Origin: Paracoccus maritimus
Lineage (GTDB): Bacteria; Pseudomonadota; Alphaproteobacteria; Rhodobacterales; Rhodobacteraceae
Reading direction: 5' to 3'
NCBI RefSeq assembly: GCF_025195095.1
Contig: NZ_JANAVZ010000003.1
Coordinates: 186,001 to 250,000 of the forward strand
Length of the DNA: 64,000 nucleotides
Part shown: positions 18,109-27,474 of the stretch, in pieces
How positions within the stretch are numbered: the stretch's first letter is position 1
How the letters are laid out: the number at the start of each line of letters is the position of its first letter
Notes under the pieces: generated by a model
What the model was told of the DNA's origin: nothing
Databases searched by the model: none
Seen by the model: the letters and a program-made list of their open reading frames with translations, nothing else
Position numbers and translations under genes: made by a program

Positions 18109-18993
18109 ATGCATACCCCCGATCTGACACGGATCGACGCCTCGCGCCACCTGCTGATCGCAGGCCCGACCGCCAGCGGCAAATCGGCGCTGGCGCTTGC
18201 CGTCGCGCAGGCGCAGGGCGGGCTGATCGTGAACGCCGATGCGCTGCAGATCTGGTCTTGCTGGCAAGTGTTGACCGCCCGTCCCTCGGCTGCGGACGAA
18301 GCGGCGGCGCCACATGCGCTGTATGGCCATGTCGGACCGGATCGCAGCTATTCGGTCGGCGACTGGCTGCGCGAGGTGCGTGAATTGATGGACCGGCGCC
18401 TGATCATCGTCGGGGGGACGGGGCTTTATCTGACCGCAGTGACCCAGGGACTGGCCTATGTGCCACCGACCCCGACGCAGATCCGGGCCGAGGCCGATCT
18501 GAGGATCGCCGAGCCGGACGGCCTGGCACGGATGACTGCCGAACTGGACGAAGCCACCCGCGACAATATCGACACGCGCAACCCGGCCCGCGTCCAGCGC
18601 GCGTGGGAGGTGCTGCGCGCCACCGGGCGCGGGTTGCGCGACTGGCAGGCCGACACGCCGCCACCGCTGATCGGGCCGGATGAAGGCCAGCGGCTGCTGA
18701 TCCAGGCTGATCGCGACTGGCTGGCCGACCGTATCGCGCACCGGTTTCATCAGATGCTTGAGGACGGCGCTATCCAAGAGGTGCGGGCGATGCTGCCGCA
18801 ATGGGATCCCGCCCGCCAATGGGCCCGCGCCATCGGCGCCCCTGACCTGGCCGCCTATCTGCAGAGACAGACCGACCTGCCGACCGCGACACAGCGCGGC
18901 GTCGTGGCGACGCGCCAATATGCAAAGGCGCAACGCATCTGGTTTCGTGGCAGGATGCGCGATTGGCAGACATGGCGGGTCGGGCCGGATTAA
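18109..18993 (+). CDS. miaA: tRNA dimethylallyltransferase
   Basis: A 294-residue enzyme that adds the dimethylallyl group to A37 of tRNAs reading codons that start with U. The P-loop GPTASGKS is at residues 19-26. NADALQIW and GGTGLYLTAVTQGL are the substrate-binding segments. The C-terminal VATRQYAKAQRIWFR is the tRNA-contact helix. I prefer the ATG at 18109, which gives the usual N-terminus; an in-frame ATG at 18067 would add 14 residues and cannot be excluded. It is divergent from pyrH. Confidence 0.94.
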   Translation: MHTPDLTRIDASRHLLIAGPTASGKSALALAVAQAQGGLIVNADALQIWSCWQVLTARPSAADEAAAPHALYGHVGPDRSYSVGDWLREVRELMDRRLIIVGGTGLYLTAVTQGLAYVPPTPTQIRAEADLRIAEPDGLARMTAELDEATRDNIDTRNPARVQRAWEVLRATGRGLRDWQADTPPPLIGPDEGQRLLIQADRDWLADRIAHRFHQMLEDGAIQEVRAMLPQWDPARQWARAIGAPDLAAYLQRQTDLPTATQRGVVATRQYAKAQRIWFRGRMRDWQTWRVGPD

Positions 18994-19027
18994 CGCCATT
19001 TTAAGATTGCCCTGCACAAATGGACGT

Positions 19028-19072
19028 TATCTCAGTTGAGTCCCCCACTGAGATAGGCGATAATTCGCTTAT
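19028..19072 (+). promoter_or_regulatory. Overlapping dyads before the AraC-type gene
   Basis: Two symmetric elements are fused here. TATCTCAG/CTGAGATA has 8-bp arms at 19028-19035 and 19048-19055. The 20-bp ATAGGCGA-N4-TCGCTTAT is at 19053-19072. They end 26 bases before the ATG at 19098, in the expected promoter or leader. The second element recurs before the glycosyltransferase gene at 40527-40546. The first could also be a weak miaA terminator, but no T-run follows. Confidence 0.45.
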
Positions 19073-19097
19073 TCCTTCTGCGGGCAGGTGACGGATC

Positions 19098-20156
19098 ATG
19101 TCGGCGTATCAGCAGGGCCAAAGCGGCAACGGCTTTCCATTCGGAACCAGCCTGTTGCAACACGTCACCCTGCCGGGCGCAACGCCTGCACAGGATGCCC
19201 GGCTGCGACACGCGAATGTCACAAGCGCCGCCATTCCGCAGGGGCATGCGCGGCAATCCGCTGGTCCCGCGCTGTCAGGCGCGGGATATCGTGCGCAAGA
19301 TAGCAGCGCCGAACCCAAGGTCACCGCGCCGTTTCGCAGCCCGGCACGCCTTCGCCAGGCAACGTCACAGCCAGCCGGCCTGCGCCTGTTTCAGTTGCGA
19401 GATGTGCTTCAGGGTGGCAATGGACGTTCCGCCTCACCTCGGACCCGCACTGATCATATGCTGATCTGGGTGACCGCGGGCGGCGTTCGACTGTCCTTCC
19501 CGCGCCAGCACCATGATCTGAGGGCGGGCGAATTGCGCCTGATCGTCGCTGGCACCGCCTTCTCGATCCTGCCGATGCCGGATGCCGCAGGGCATGTCGC
19601 GCTGATCGCGCCGCAGATGGCTGCCGCTGCCATTCCTCGCCTGCCCGATCCCGGTCTGACGGCCAGCGTCGGGGAACACGGCCCCCAGATCCTTGCCGTG
19701 CTGTCGGATCTGGCTGCAGAATCGGCAGATCCAAACAGCGCGACGACCGGCTGCCTGCTGAACCTGCTGTCACTGCGCCTGCGTCAGCTTGACCGCCTGC
19801 GGCCGGTCGAGGCGGGCGATCCGCAGTCGCAGACCGGCCATGTGCTGCTGGACGGTTTCCTGGACCTGGCTGGAAGGCGGCTGGGGCAGAACGGTTCACT
19901 GGCCGATCTTGCGGACGAGTTGGGCACCACCGTCGCCGCGCTGGATCGCGCATGTCTTGCGGCGCGCGGACGGCGCGCGATCGAGGTGCTGCACGAATTG
20001 CGACTGGAACGGGCCGTCGATCTGTTGCGGCACAGCCAGCGCAGCCCGTCGCGCATCGCGTCGGACCTGGGCTATTCCAGCCACGCCCACTTCACCCGCG
20101 CCTTCGTGGCCGCCACGGGCCGCACACCGGAAATGTTCCGCGCTCAGCCCTGCTGA
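19098..20156 (+). CDS. AraC family transcriptional regulator
   Basis: A 352-residue protein. The last 100 residues form the AraC double helix-turn-helix ([20 protein letters not shown] and the second signature [30 protein letters not shown], positions about 270-350). Residues about 90-225 look like a cupin-type ligand domain ([25 protein letters not shown]). The first 85 residues are Gln/Ala/Ser-rich with no recognisable domain, so a later start is possible. Ligand and targets are unknown. Its end overlaps that of the convergent rlmE by 13 bases. Dyads upstream are plausible autoregulatory sites. Confidence 0.88.
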   Translation: MSAYQQGQSGNGFPFGTSLLQHVTLPGATPAQDARLRHANVTSAAIPQGHARQSAGPALSGAGYRAQDSSAEPKVTAPFRSPARLRQATSQPAGLRLFQLRDVLQGGNGRSASPRTRTDHMLIWVTAGGVRLSFPRQHHDLRAGELRLIVAGTAFSILPMPDAAGHVALIAPQMAAAAIPRLPDPGLTASVGEHGPQILAVLSDLAAESADPNSATTGCLLNLLSLRLRQLDRLRPVEAGDPQSQTGHVLLDGFLDLAGRRLGQNGSLADLADELGTTVAALDRACLAARGRRAIEVLHELRLERAVDLLRHSQRSPSRIASDLGYSSHAHFTRAFVAATGRTPEMFRAQPC

Positions 20157-20899
20157 TCCTGACCTGTTTCGGGGCCGCGTCCGCGAAACCCGGTTGCGAC
20201 CACGAATTTCTCGGATGAATCGCTGCGACTTGCCGGCGGCTTCACATTCGCAACCTTGTCGAAATTCCGCTTCAGCATCGCCTGCATCTCGGCCTCGGCC
20301 CCACCGGCCAGCACCTTGGCGACAAAGGTTCCGCCGGGTTCGAGGACGTCGAAGGCCAGTTGCGCCGCCGCCTCGACCAGCGCCACGATCCGCAGATGGT
20401 CGGTCCCCTTGTGCCCCGATGACGAGGCCGCCATGTCCGACATCACCACATCCGCCGGCCCGCCAAGCCATGCCTTGACCTTGTCGTCGGCACCATCGTC
20501 AAGGAAATCAAGCTGATGAATCTCGGCGCCCGGGATCGGATCGACGACTTGCAGATCCACGCCCACCACGCGACCGACCGGCTTTCCCGATTTTTCCCCC
20601 AGTGCGTTCACGCGCGAAACGGCCACCTGGCACCACCCCCCCGGCGCGCATCCTAGATCGACGACACGCGCACCGGGGACCAGAAAGCCGTATTTGTCGT
20701 CCAGTTCAAGGATCTTGAACGCCGCACGGCCGCGATAGCCCTCGCGACGCGCGCGCGCCACGTAGGGGTCGTTCAGTTGCCGTTCCAGCCACAACTTGCT
20801 GGACAGCTTGCGCCCCTTGGCGGTTTTGACCCGCACCTTCAGGTCGCGCTGCCCGCGTCCACTGGTCTTGCCCGCCCGGCTGGCCGGTTTCTTCGTCAT
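20144..20899 (-). CDS. rlmE: 23S rRNA (uridine-2'-O-)-methyltransferase RlmE
   Basis: A 251-residue FtsJ/RrmJ-type enzyme that methylates U2552 of 23S rRNA late in large-subunit assembly. A basic N-terminal tail precedes the fold. The catalytic lysine is within [15 protein letters not shown] sequence ([17 protein letters not shown]), the SAM loop is [15 protein letters not shown], and the catalytic Asp is in [19 protein letters not shown]. It lies 1 base after ppx, so the pair is co-transcribed. Confidence 0.95.
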   Translation of the reverse strand: MTKKPASRAGKTSGRGQRDLKVRVKTAKGRKLSSKLWLERQLNDPYVARARREGYRGRAAFKILELDDKYGFLVPGARVVDLGCAPGGWCQVAVSRVNALGEKSGKPVGRVVGVDLQVVDPIPGAEIHQLDFLDDGADDKVKAWLGGPADVVMSDMAASSSGHKGTDHLRIVALVEAAAQLAFDVLEPGGTFVAKVLAGGAEAEMQAMLKRNFDKVANVKPPASRSDSSEKFVVATGFRGRGPETGQDQQG

Positions 20900-20900
20900 C

Positions 20901-22022
20901 TCATGCCACTCCGTTCACACCATCGGGTGTCAGCACCCCATCGCGCACCATCTGGGCATAAAGCAACCCCTCGCGCAGGCCACGATCAGCGACCGAGAGG
21001 CGACTGGTGGGCCAGACCCGCATCAGCGTCTGCAGGATCGCGGCGCCCGACATGATCAGGGCATGGCGTTCGCGCCCGATCCGGGGATCGCTGCGACGCC
21101 CGTCGGGACCAAGCGCAAGATAGGAATGGATCACCCGATCGATCTGTTCGGTGGTCATCTCCAGCCCGTCCACCTTGGTCCGATCATAGCGCCGCAGCCC
21201 CAGATGGCTTGCCGCGACCGTGGTGACGGTTCCCGAAGTGCCGATGATCTGGAATCCCTCATCGGGCGAACCGTCGGCATAGGGTGCGAAATCGGCCAGC
21301 ATTTCCTCGAAATACCAACTCATCAGCGCAAAGCGCCCCTGATCGTCCTCGACATCGGCGAACTGATCCCGCAGCGTGGCGACCCCCAAGGGAACACTGA
21401 TCCAGTCGACCACCCGCGCACCACCCGGAAGCGGATTGGCGAACCCGTCCGACAGGCGCATGATCGCGCGCGGCCGTTCCTTGGGCGCGACATCCTCGAG
21501 GTCGATCCAGACCAGCTCGGTCGACCCTCCGCCGATATCGACGACCATCAGGGTCTCGGTCATCTGGCTGACCAGCGGCGCGCACGAGATCACGGCAAGC
21601 CGCGCTTCCTCCTCGGCATCGATGATCTCGACCGGCAGGCCGGTCTCGCGGCGAATCGTGCGCAGGAAATCACGGCTGTTGCGCGCGCGGCGGCAGGCCT
21701 CGGTCGCCACCAGGCGCATGTTCCGCACGCGGTGCTGTTCCAGCTTGCGCCGGCAGACCTGCAATGCATGAACGGTACGCGCCATCGAACTGCGGGACAG
21801 TCGCCCCGAAGCCTCCAGCCCCAGTCCAAGCTGCACGGGCTTGGAGAAGCTGTCGATGACCTGAAACTGATTGCCGCGCGGACGGGCAATCAGCATCCGG
21901 CAAGAATTCGTGCCGAGATCGAGGGCAGCATACAGCGCCCCCTCCTCGGATTGGCGGGTGTCCGACGGCTCGACCGGTAGTTTCGGGAACGCGTCCGCAC
22001 CCGCTGGACGCTTGGGCGCCAT
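20901..22022 (-). CDS. Ppx/GppA family phosphatase
   Basis: A 373-residue protein of the sugar kinase/Hsp70 fold. The start [20 protein letters not shown] follows ggaggg. The phosphate-1 motif [14 protein letters not shown] and the phosphate-2 motif [13 protein letters not shown] are intact, and [16 protein letters not shown] follows. Members are exopolyphosphatases or pppGpp phosphatases. Sequence alone does not decide between these, and this short form lacks the C-terminal HD-like domain of E. coli Ppx. It forms an operon with rlmE. Confidence 0.93.
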   Translation of the reverse strand: MAPKRPAGADAFPKLPVEPSDTRQSEEGALYAALDLGTNSCRMLIARPRGNQFQVIDSFSKPVQLGLGLEASGRLSRSSMARTVHALQVCRRKLEQHRVRNMRLVATEACRRARNSRDFLRTIRRETGLPVEIIDAEEEARLAVISCAPLVSQMTETLMVVDIGGGSTELVWIDLEDVAPKERPRAIMRLSDGFANPLPGGARVVDWISVPLGVATLRDQFADVEDDQGRFALMSWYFEEMLADFAPYADGSPDEGFQIIGTSGTVTTVAASHLGLRRYDRTKVDGLEMTTEQIDRVIHSYLALGPDGRRSDPRIGRERHALIMSGAAILQTLMRVWPTSRLSVADRGLREGLLYAQMVRDGVLTPDGVNGVA

Positions 22023-22113
22023 GACACACGCCCTCCGATGACAAGTTGAACAAAAGGTAACGTCCCGCACCGGCGCGATCAAGGGCGCTTGCACAGGATC
22101 GTGCGCCGAGGCG

Positions 22114-22710
22114 TCAGCGAGGTCGCAGTTCGCGGGCGCTTTGCACGGCGGCGATCGCCGTCGCGATGGCCTGTTCGATTGCAAGATCGGTGGTGTCGAT
22201 GACGATGGCATCCGTCGCCGGACGCAGTGGTGCCGCGGCACGTTGGCTGTCGCGACGGTCGCGTTGCTGCAGTTCGTTCAGCATGTCCGCGACATCCGAC
22301 CCCAGTTCGGCGGCGCGGCGGGCGGCGCGCACCTCGTCCGAGGCGATGACATATAGTTTGACCTGCGCATCGGGGCAGATGACCGTGCCGATGTCGCGTC
22401 CATCCAGGACCGCGCCGGGTTCCTGACTTGCAAAACGTAGCTGGAACTCACGCAGGGCTTCACGAACCTCGGGGATCGCCGCGACCCGGCTGGCCGCCTG
22501 ACCGGCCGCCGCGCTGCGCAGATCGGGGCGCTGAAGATCATCGGGCGTCAGGTCTCGTGCCGAGACGATCGGATCTCCGCCTTTCGCGCCGGTCGCGCGA
22601 TACAGCAGACCTGTATCCAGATGATGGAACCCGAAATGCGATGCGAGCGCGCGGGCGATCGTGCCCTTGCCCGATGCCGCCGGGCCGTCGATGGCGATGA
22701 TGAAAGGCAT
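22114..22710 (-). CDS. cmk: Cytidylate kinase
   Basis: A 198-residue P-loop kinase that phosphorylates CMP and dCMP. The start [20 protein letters not shown] places the P-loop at residues 9-17. [25 protein letters not shown] and [18 protein letters not shown] are the conserved CMP-binding and lid segments. It is divergent from the LuxR-type gene, with a dyad between them. Confidence 0.96.
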   Translation of the reverse strand: MPFIIAIDGPAASGKGTIARALASHFGFHHLDTGLLYRATGAKGGDPIVSARDLTPDDLQRPDLRSAAAGQAASRVAAIPEVREALREFQLRFASQEPGAVLDGRDIGTVICPDAQVKLYVIASDEVRAARRAAELGSDVADMLNELQQRDRRDSQRAAAPLRPATDAIVIDTTDLAIEQAIATAIAAVQSARELRPR

Positions 22711-22732
22711 GTCTGTCGTCAAGGGCTGTCTG

Positions 22733-22757
22733 ATGCGATGTGCGACCCTCATCGCAT
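22733..22757. promoter_or_regulatory. Dyad between cmk and the LuxR-type gene
   Basis: ATGCGATG and CATCGCAT form 8-bp arms (22733-22740, 22750-22757) with a 9-base spacer, in the 175-base divergent promoter region. It is 129 bases upstream of the LuxR-type start. The arms do not match the CTG/CAG pattern of classical lux boxes, so any link to the regulator is inference. Confidence 0.35.
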
Positions 22758-22885
22758 GTCGGGCGGGGAAAGGTCCAGCGCAGATGGGCCAGTCGCATCA
22801 CCGCCCGCCCCGGAATTCTGCCCTTGGAAAACCAGCCAAAGTGCCGTTTTATCTGCAGGTATTTCAGAAACTTCCGTTCATTTCC

Positions 22886-23629
22886 ATGCCGATATCCAGT
22901 TTTGAAGCCGTCGTTAACGCCACTACCACCGCCGAGATTCAGGCATCCTATCGCCGCGCGATGGCGCGGCTCGGGTTCCGGAACATCTTCTACGCGGCAC
23001 GCTTCATGATGGTAGTGCCGCCAACCGTGCTTCAGGAAAAGGTCGAGATTTTCAGCACCATGCCGCCGGATTTCGTCAAGACGCTGACGGGGCGGGACCT
23101 GATCATCCCGTCTCCCTGGGCCAGCTGGTCGCGGAAAAATACCGGCAGCATATCGACCCGCGAATTGCTTGCATGCCGGTCAGACCGGGCAGGCAAAGAC
23201 ACCGCCGCCCAGTCCGTTTCGCTGGCGCGCGACTACGGACTTCTGGCCGCACGGCTGGTCAGCCTGAAGGATTGCGTGTTGCGCAGCCATGGCGCTGTCG
23301 TGCTGAACCCGCATGCTGGTGCAAGTCACGACGATGAAGACCGCGTCTGGACCCGGCATCAACGCGAAGCCATGGTGCTGAGCAGCGTGATGCACATGCG
23401 GATGGCTTCGATCCGGCGCCCGACTTTTTTACCACGTCTGACCGAGCGTCAGATCCAGGTTCTGGAATGGAGCTCTGCCGGCAAGACCGTGGCCGAGACC
23501 GCAATCATCCTGGGTATCTCGGCCGCGACGGTCGAGAAGCATCTTCGCCTCGCCCGCGACGCGCTTGGCGCAAGAACCACCGGACAAGCCATTCTGACGG
23601 CGCATCTGACGCAACAGCTTTTCGCATAA
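22886..23629 (+). CDS. LuxR-type regulator with autoinducer-binding-like domain
   Basis: A 247-residue protein from the chosen ATG (MPISSFEAVVNATTTAEIQ). Longer in-frame starts exist up to 22661 but overlap cmk. Residues about 15-170 resemble the acyl-homoserine-lactone-binding domain of LuxR proteins (RDLIIPSPWASWSRKNTG spans the usual D-P-W positions). Residues about 183-235 are a clear GerE helix-turn-helix (LTERQIQVLEWSSAGKTVAE, GISAATVEKHLRLARDALGA). No luxI-type synthase is nearby, so it is a solo that either senses foreign or distant signals or has another ligand. No strong ribosome binding site precedes the start. Confidence 0.85.
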   Translation: MPISSFEAVVNATTTAEIQASYRRAMARLGFRNIFYAARFMMVVPPTVLQEKVEIFSTMPPDFVKTLTGRDLIIPSPWASWSRKNTGSISTRELLACRSDRAGKDTAAQSVSLARDYGLLAARLVSLKDCVLRSHGAVVLNPHAGASHDDEDRVWTRHQREAMVLSSVMHMRMASIRRPTFLPRLTERQIQVLEWSSAGKTVAETAIILGISAATVEKHLRLARDALGARTTGQAILTAHLTQQLFA

Positions 23630-23889
23630 GGAAGGCCGAAACCCCAGCACACTTATGGATCTCCCGGCTTTCATTCGTCCGCGCGAAAGGCGTTAACCTG
23701 TGCCGTTCCATGAGTGATGGTGCTTTCGGGCGCCAGAAACGCGGTGCCGCAGGATCCGATTGTTGCGCGGATCGGCACGATGGGCTTGTCCCGGCCGCTC
23801 CCCCGCAGGTTTCGCGCCGCGCGGCGGAGCGGAGTCATCGATGGGTGTGATCCGGCATCAGCTAAACGCATGGTCGCCTGAAACGAAAA
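23630..23889. other. Gene-free region between luxR-type gene and tsf terminator
   Basis: About 260 bases between two convergent genes. No terminator-like hairpin with T-run was found directly after the LuxR-type stop. A 66-codon minus-strand open frame at 23671-23871 has no recognisable features and no good ribosome binding site, so I do not call it. Nothing else is seen. Confidence 0.4.
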
Positions 23890-23914
23890 GACGCCGGCCT
23901 TGTCGGCCGGCGTC
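23881..23914 (-). terminator. Terminator of the rpsB-tsf operon
   Basis: On the minus strand, a perfect 10-bp GACGCCGGCC/GGCCGGCGTC stem (23890-23914) with loop GACAA is followed by TTTTCGTTTC. The flanking GAAACGA and TCGTTTC can extend the pairing. It lies 37 bases after the tsf stop. Confidence 0.85.
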
Positions 23915-23951
23915 CTGTTCGTTTCACGATGTTCCCGAAAGCTTGTCGGGA

Positions 23952-24830
23952 TCAGGAACCGCCAAGCGTCTTGGCGACCTCTGCCGCGAAATCTTCTTCG
24001 CGCTTCTCGATGCCTTCGCCGACTTCGACACGAGCGAAGCCCACGATCTTGGCGCCGGCTTCCTTCGCGGCCTCCTCGACGGTGATATCGGGATTGATGA
24101 CGAATTTCTGTCCGGTCAGCGTGACCTCTTCGAAGAATTTCTTCATCCGGCCTTCGATCATTTTCTCGATCACGGCCTCGGGCTTGCCGGACTCGCGGGC
24201 CTGTTCGGTCAGAACCTGCTTCTCACGCTCGACCAATGCCGGGTCGAGGTCGTCCTGACCAAGCGAGGCGGGGGCGGTCGCGGCGACATGCATCGCGATC
24301 TGGCGACCGATATCCTCGTTCCCGCCTTCCAGGCCAACCAGCACGCCGATCTTGCCCATGCCATCCGCAGCGGAGTTGTGGACATAGGACACCACCAGCG
24401 GAGCCTCGACCGTGGACATCCGGCGCAGGGTCATGTTCTCGCCGATCTTCGCGATGGCGTCGGTCACGACATCGGCGACGGTCTTTCCGTCGAGCGGTGC
24501 GGCCTTCAGCGCATCGACGTCACCGGCGTCCAGCGCGGCTCCGGCAATCTTGCGGACCATGTTCTGGAATTCTTCGTTCTTGGCAACGAAGTCGGTTTCC
24601 GAGTTCACTTCGACCGCGACACCCTTGCCATCACGCACGGCGACGGCGACCAGCCCCTCGGCGGCGACGCGTCCGGATTTCTTGGCGGCTTTCGCCAGAC
24701 CCTTGGTGCGCAGCCAGTCCTGCGCGGCCTGCATGTCGCCGTCCGTTTCGGTCAGCGCCTTCTTGGCATCCATCATCCCTGCGCCGGTGCTTTCGCGCAG
24801 CTCTTTCACCATCGCGGCGGTGATAGCCAT
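23952..24830 (-). CDS. tsf: Translation elongation factor Ts
   Basis: A 292-residue nucleotide-exchange factor for EF-Tu. The N-terminal UBA-like domain ([21 protein letters not shown]) and the core signature [13 protein letters not shown] are intact, as is [14 protein letters not shown] sequence ([14 protein letters not shown]). The ATG follows gga(gac) at proper spacing. It is co-transcribed with rpsB, separated by 95 bases that contain a strong hairpin. Confidence 0.98.
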   Translation of the reverse strand: MAITAAMVKELRESTGAGMMDAKKALTETDGDMQAAQDWLRTKGLAKAAKKSGRVAAEGLVAVAVRDGKGVAVEVNSETDFVAKNEEFQNMVRKIAGAALDAGDVDALKAAPLDGKTVADVVTDAIAKIGENMTLRRMSTVEAPLVVSYVHNSAADGMGKIGVLVGLEGGNEDIGRQIAMHVAATAPASLGQDDLDPALVEREKQVLTEQARESGKPEAVIEKMIEGRMKKFFEEVTLTGQKFVINPDITVEEAAKEAGAKIVGFARVEVGEGIEKREEDFAAEVAKTLGGS

Positions 24831-24852
24831 GATCCGTCTCCTTTGTTCGACA

Positions 24853-24882
24853 CGTCAGGCGGGGGAATATCCCCGCCTGACG
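24853..24882 (-). promoter_or_regulatory. Intercistronic hairpin between rpsB and tsf
   Basis: A perfect 12-bp stem (24853-24864 with 24871-24882) with a 6-base loop. No T-run follows on the minus strand, so it is not a classical terminator. It could protect the rpsB message 3' end or partly attenuate tsf, as rpsB-tsf intergenic hairpins do elsewhere (inference). Confidence 0.5.
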
Positions 24883-24925
24883 ACAATTCCGTAAACATAC
24901 GGTAAAATTCGATCCGTGAACCGGA

Positions 24926-25723
24926 TCAGGCGTCGGCGGTGGCCTGTTCGTCGGCTTTCGCCTCGGCCTCGCCGTCGTCCAGCGTTTCTTCGGTCGTCTC
25001 CGCCAGAGCACCGACATCAACGCCTGCCGCGCCCATCTGCGCGGTCATGCCGTCCAGGGCGGCGCGGCTGGCCAGATCGCAATACAGCGAGATGGCACGA
25101 GCGGCGTCATCGTTGCCCGGGATGATGTAGTCAACGCCATCGGGCGAGCAGTTGGTGTCGACGACGGCGACGACCGGAATACCCAGTTTCTTGGCTTCCA
25201 GGATCGCCAGATCTTCCTTGTTCACGTCGATCACGAACAGCAGGTCCGGCAGGCCACCCATGTCGCGGATACCACCCAGCGAGGCCTGCAGCTTGGCCTG
25301 CTCGCGTTCCAGACCCAGGCGCTCTTTCTTGGTCATGCCTTCGGCACCGGCGGCCATCGTCTCGTCGATCGCCTTCAGGCGATTGATCGACTGGCTCACG
25401 GTTTTCCAGTTTGTCAGCGTGCCACCCAGCCAGCGGTGGTTCATGTAGAACTGGGCCGAACGCTCGGCTGCGTCCGCGATCGGCTTCTGGGCCTGACGCT
25501 TCGTGCCGACGAACAGCACGCGGCCACCCTTGGCGACGGTGTCGCGCACGACCTGCAGCGCCGCGTCCAGCATCTGGACGGTCTGCGTCAGATCGACGAT
25601 GTGGATGCCGTTGCGGTCGCCATAGATGAACTCCGCCATGCGCGGATTCCAGCGTTGCGTCTGGTGACCATAGTGAACGCCAGCTTCCAAAAGCTGACGC
25701 AGGGAAAATTCGGGAAGCGCCAT
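24926..25723 (-). CDS. rpsB: 30S ribosomal protein S2
   Basis: A 265-residue S2 protein with an acidic, Ala/Glu-rich C-terminal tail beyond the conserved core. The start [20 protein letters not shown] is chosen because ggaaagga lies 6-7 bases before it, whereas it is too close to an in-frame ATG two codons earlier. [30 protein letters not shown] and [11 protein letters not shown] are signatures. The mRNA leader is strongly folded. Confidence 0.98.
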   Translation of the reverse strand: MALPEFSLRQLLEAGVHYGHQTQRWNPRMAEFIYGDRNGIHIVDLTQTVQMLDAALQVVRDTVAKGGRVLFVGTKRQAQKPIADAAERSAQFYMNHRWLGGTLTNWKTVSQSINRLKAIDETMAAGAEGMTKKERLGLEREQAKLQASLGGIRDMGGLPDLLFVIDVNKEDLAILEAKKLGIPVVAVVDTNCSPDGVDYIIPGNDDAARAISLYCDLASRAALDGMTAQMGAAGVDVGALAETTEETLDDGEAEAKADEQATADA

Positions 25724-25750
25724 ATCCATGTCCTTTCCGGTTTGCGCCTT

Positions 25751-25824
25751 GGCAGGGGTTCTGAAGGCATATGCCTCAACCGGTGGACCTTGCGGGATGT
25801 CTGTCCGCAAAGCCCTCCCCTGCC
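25751..25824 (-). promoter_or_regulatory. Folded rpsB leader, candidate S2 autoregulatory element
   Basis: In the 5' leader an outer 8-bp stem (25817-25824 with 25751-25758, GGCAGGGG/CCCCTGCC) encloses two hairpins. One is 25805-25812 with 25788-25795 (8 bp, one G-U). The other is a 5-bp helix within the palindrome AGGCATATGCCT at 25765-25776. This three-way junction ends 27 bases before the rpsB ATG. Ribosomal protein S2 represses its own mRNA in other proteobacteria. That this element does so is inference from place and shape. Confidence 0.5.
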
Positions 25825-26020
25825 TGTGAAGTGAGCGCGCAGATAGACCCTGCGGCCGCGCAATGCAAGGGGCAACGCCGCGAATTCTGGTGCAGGGCGC
25901 GCGATAAGCGGCGTTTGCGCGCCCGCACGCGCCTTGACCAAAAGAACCAATTGAACCCCGGCAACCTCACCTTCATCATCACCTCATGACACAGTTCCAG
26001 CCTTGCAGGCCCAGACCCAT

Positions 26021-26683
26021 ATGAGCAGCCAGTTCAAGTTCGGCAGGCATTACGACTTTCAAGAGCTTCTGGCCGACGGCATCGTTCATGCGATCGGCGT
26101 CCTGCTGGCGCTGGTCGGCACAGCGGTCCTGATCTTTCAGGCCAGCGCATGGGGCAGCACCGGCGCACAGCTTGCCGCCTGGGTCTATGGGCTGGGGCTG
26201 GTGGGCGCGCTGGCGGTATCATTCATCTATAACATGCTGCCGCCCTCACGCGCCAAATGGATCATGCGTCGGCTGGATCATTCGGCGATCTTCATCCTGA
26301 TTGCCGCGACCTACACCCCGTTCCTGCAACCCGGATTCGGCGATCCGGTGGTCTTTGCGATGCTGGTGGCGATCTGGACCATGGCGGGGCTGGGCGTCAC
26401 GCTGAAATGCGCCCTGCCCGGCCGCTATGACCGGCTGGCGGTCATTCTGTATCTGCTCATGGGCTGGAGCGGGCTGATCGCCATCGGCCCGATCGCGGCG
26501 CATCTGCCGCCGCTGTCCGTGATTCTGATCGTTGTCGGCGGCGTCATCTATTCCGCCGGGGTGATCTTTCATGTCTGGGAACGGCTGCGATTTCAGAACG
26601 CGATCTGGCACGGCTTCGTGGTTGCCGCGGCGGCCGCGCATTACGGTGCGGTCCTGACCGTGTTTCGCCAGATGCCGCTCTGA
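26021..26683 (+). CDS. Hemolysin III / PAQR-like membrane protein
   Basis: A 220-residue integral membrane protein with seven hydrophobic segments. Family signatures are the N-terminal DGIVHAIGVLLALVG (His in TM1), the central RRLDHSAIFILIAATYTPF and the C-terminal IWHGFVVAAAAAHY. These carry the His/Asp metal-site residues of the hemolysin III/TrhA and PAQR families. TrhA members maintain membrane energetics or fluidity, and a true hemolysin role is doubtful. The ATG at 26021 is chosen; a TTG at 26003 would add six residues. Confidence 0.9.
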   Translation: MSSQFKFGRHYDFQELLADGIVHAIGVLLALVGTAVLIFQASAWGSTGAQLAAWVYGLGLVGALAVSFIYNMLPPSRAKWIMRRLDHSAIFILIAATYTPFLQPGFGDPVVFAMLVAIWTMAGLGVTLKCALPGRYDRLAVILYLLMGWSGLIAIGPIAAHLPPLSVILIVVGGVIYSAGVIFHVWERLRFQNAIWHGFVVAAAAAHYGAVLTVFRQMPL

Positions 26684-26815
26684 CAAAACCAGCGGACGCA
26701 ACGCCGATAGCGTTAACATAATTTCGCCTCAGGGCAGCGGTAGACTGGCAATCTTCTTGCATCCAAGGTCGACTGGGGTCAGGTTGCGGCTGACACGCAA
26801 GACAGAGGCACCGCC

Positions 26816-27460
26816 ATGACCCCGCAGCAGCAATCGCAGAAATCCCGCGCCTTGTGCCAGATGGCCCCGGTGATTCCGGTCATCGTGATCAAGGATGCCA
26901 CGAAAGCCGCGGATCTTGCCCGCGCGCTGGTCTCGGGCGGCTTGCCGGTTCTCGAGGTGACGCTGCGATCCGATGCCGCGCTGGATGCGATCCGCCAGAT
27001 GGCAGGGGTCGAGGGTGGTCAGGTCGGGGCCGGCACCGTGCTGACCCCCGACGACGCCAAGCGCGCCAAGGACGCTGGCGCCAAGTTCGCGGTTTCGCCC
27101 GGGCTGACCGACCGGCTGATCGATGCCTGCGCCGATCTGGAACTGCCGCTTCTGCCCGGCGCCGTCACCGCGTCCGAGGTGATGCGGGCGGCAGATGCCG
27201 GGTTCGACATGCTGAAATTCTTTCCCGCCGAGGCCGTCGGCGGCGCGCCTGCACTGAAATCCCTTGCAGGTCCGCTGCCGAAGATCAGCTTTTGCCCGAC
27301 CGGCGGTGTATCGCCCGACAATGCCCACAGCTATCTTTCGCTGCCCAACGTGGTCTGCGTCGGTGGCAGCTGGATCGTGACCGATCAGGACGTGGCCGAT
27401 GGCAACTGGTCCGCGATCGAAGGCCGGGCCCGCACCGCGGCGGCGCTGCGCAGGGACTGA
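26816..27460 (+). CDS. eda: 2-keto-3-deoxy-6-phosphogluconate aldolase
   Basis: A 214-residue class I aldolase that splits KDPG to pyruvate and glyceraldehyde 3-phosphate in the Entner-Doudoroff route. Active-site residues are visible: E47 and R51 in [10 protein letters not shown], and the Schiff-base lysine K134 in [10 protein letters not shown]. These positions correspond to E45, R49 and K133 of the E. coli enzyme. No edd is next to it; an MFS transporter follows after 14 bases and is probably co-transcribed. Confidence 0.95.
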   Translation: MTPQQQSQKSRALCQMAPVIPVIVIKDATKAADLARALVSGGLPVLEVTLRSDAALDAIRQMAGVEGGQVGAGTVLTPDDAKRAKDAGAKFAVSPGLTDRLIDACADLELPLLPGAVTASEVMRAADAGFDMLKFFPAEAVGGAPALKSLAGPLPKISFCPTGGVSPDNAHSYLSLPNVVCVGGSWIVTDQDVADGNWSAIEGRARTAAALRRD

Positions 27461-27474
27461 ACGGGCGCAGAATC

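Noticed and set aside
22733..22757. A classical lux box
   Set aside because: The dyad lacks the CTG/CAG arms of lux boxes and has 9-base spacing, so I name it only as a dyad.
23671..23871. A 66-codon minus-strand frame between the LuxR-type gene and tsf
   Set aside because: It has no ribosome binding site or recognisable motif and sits upstream of a terminator region.
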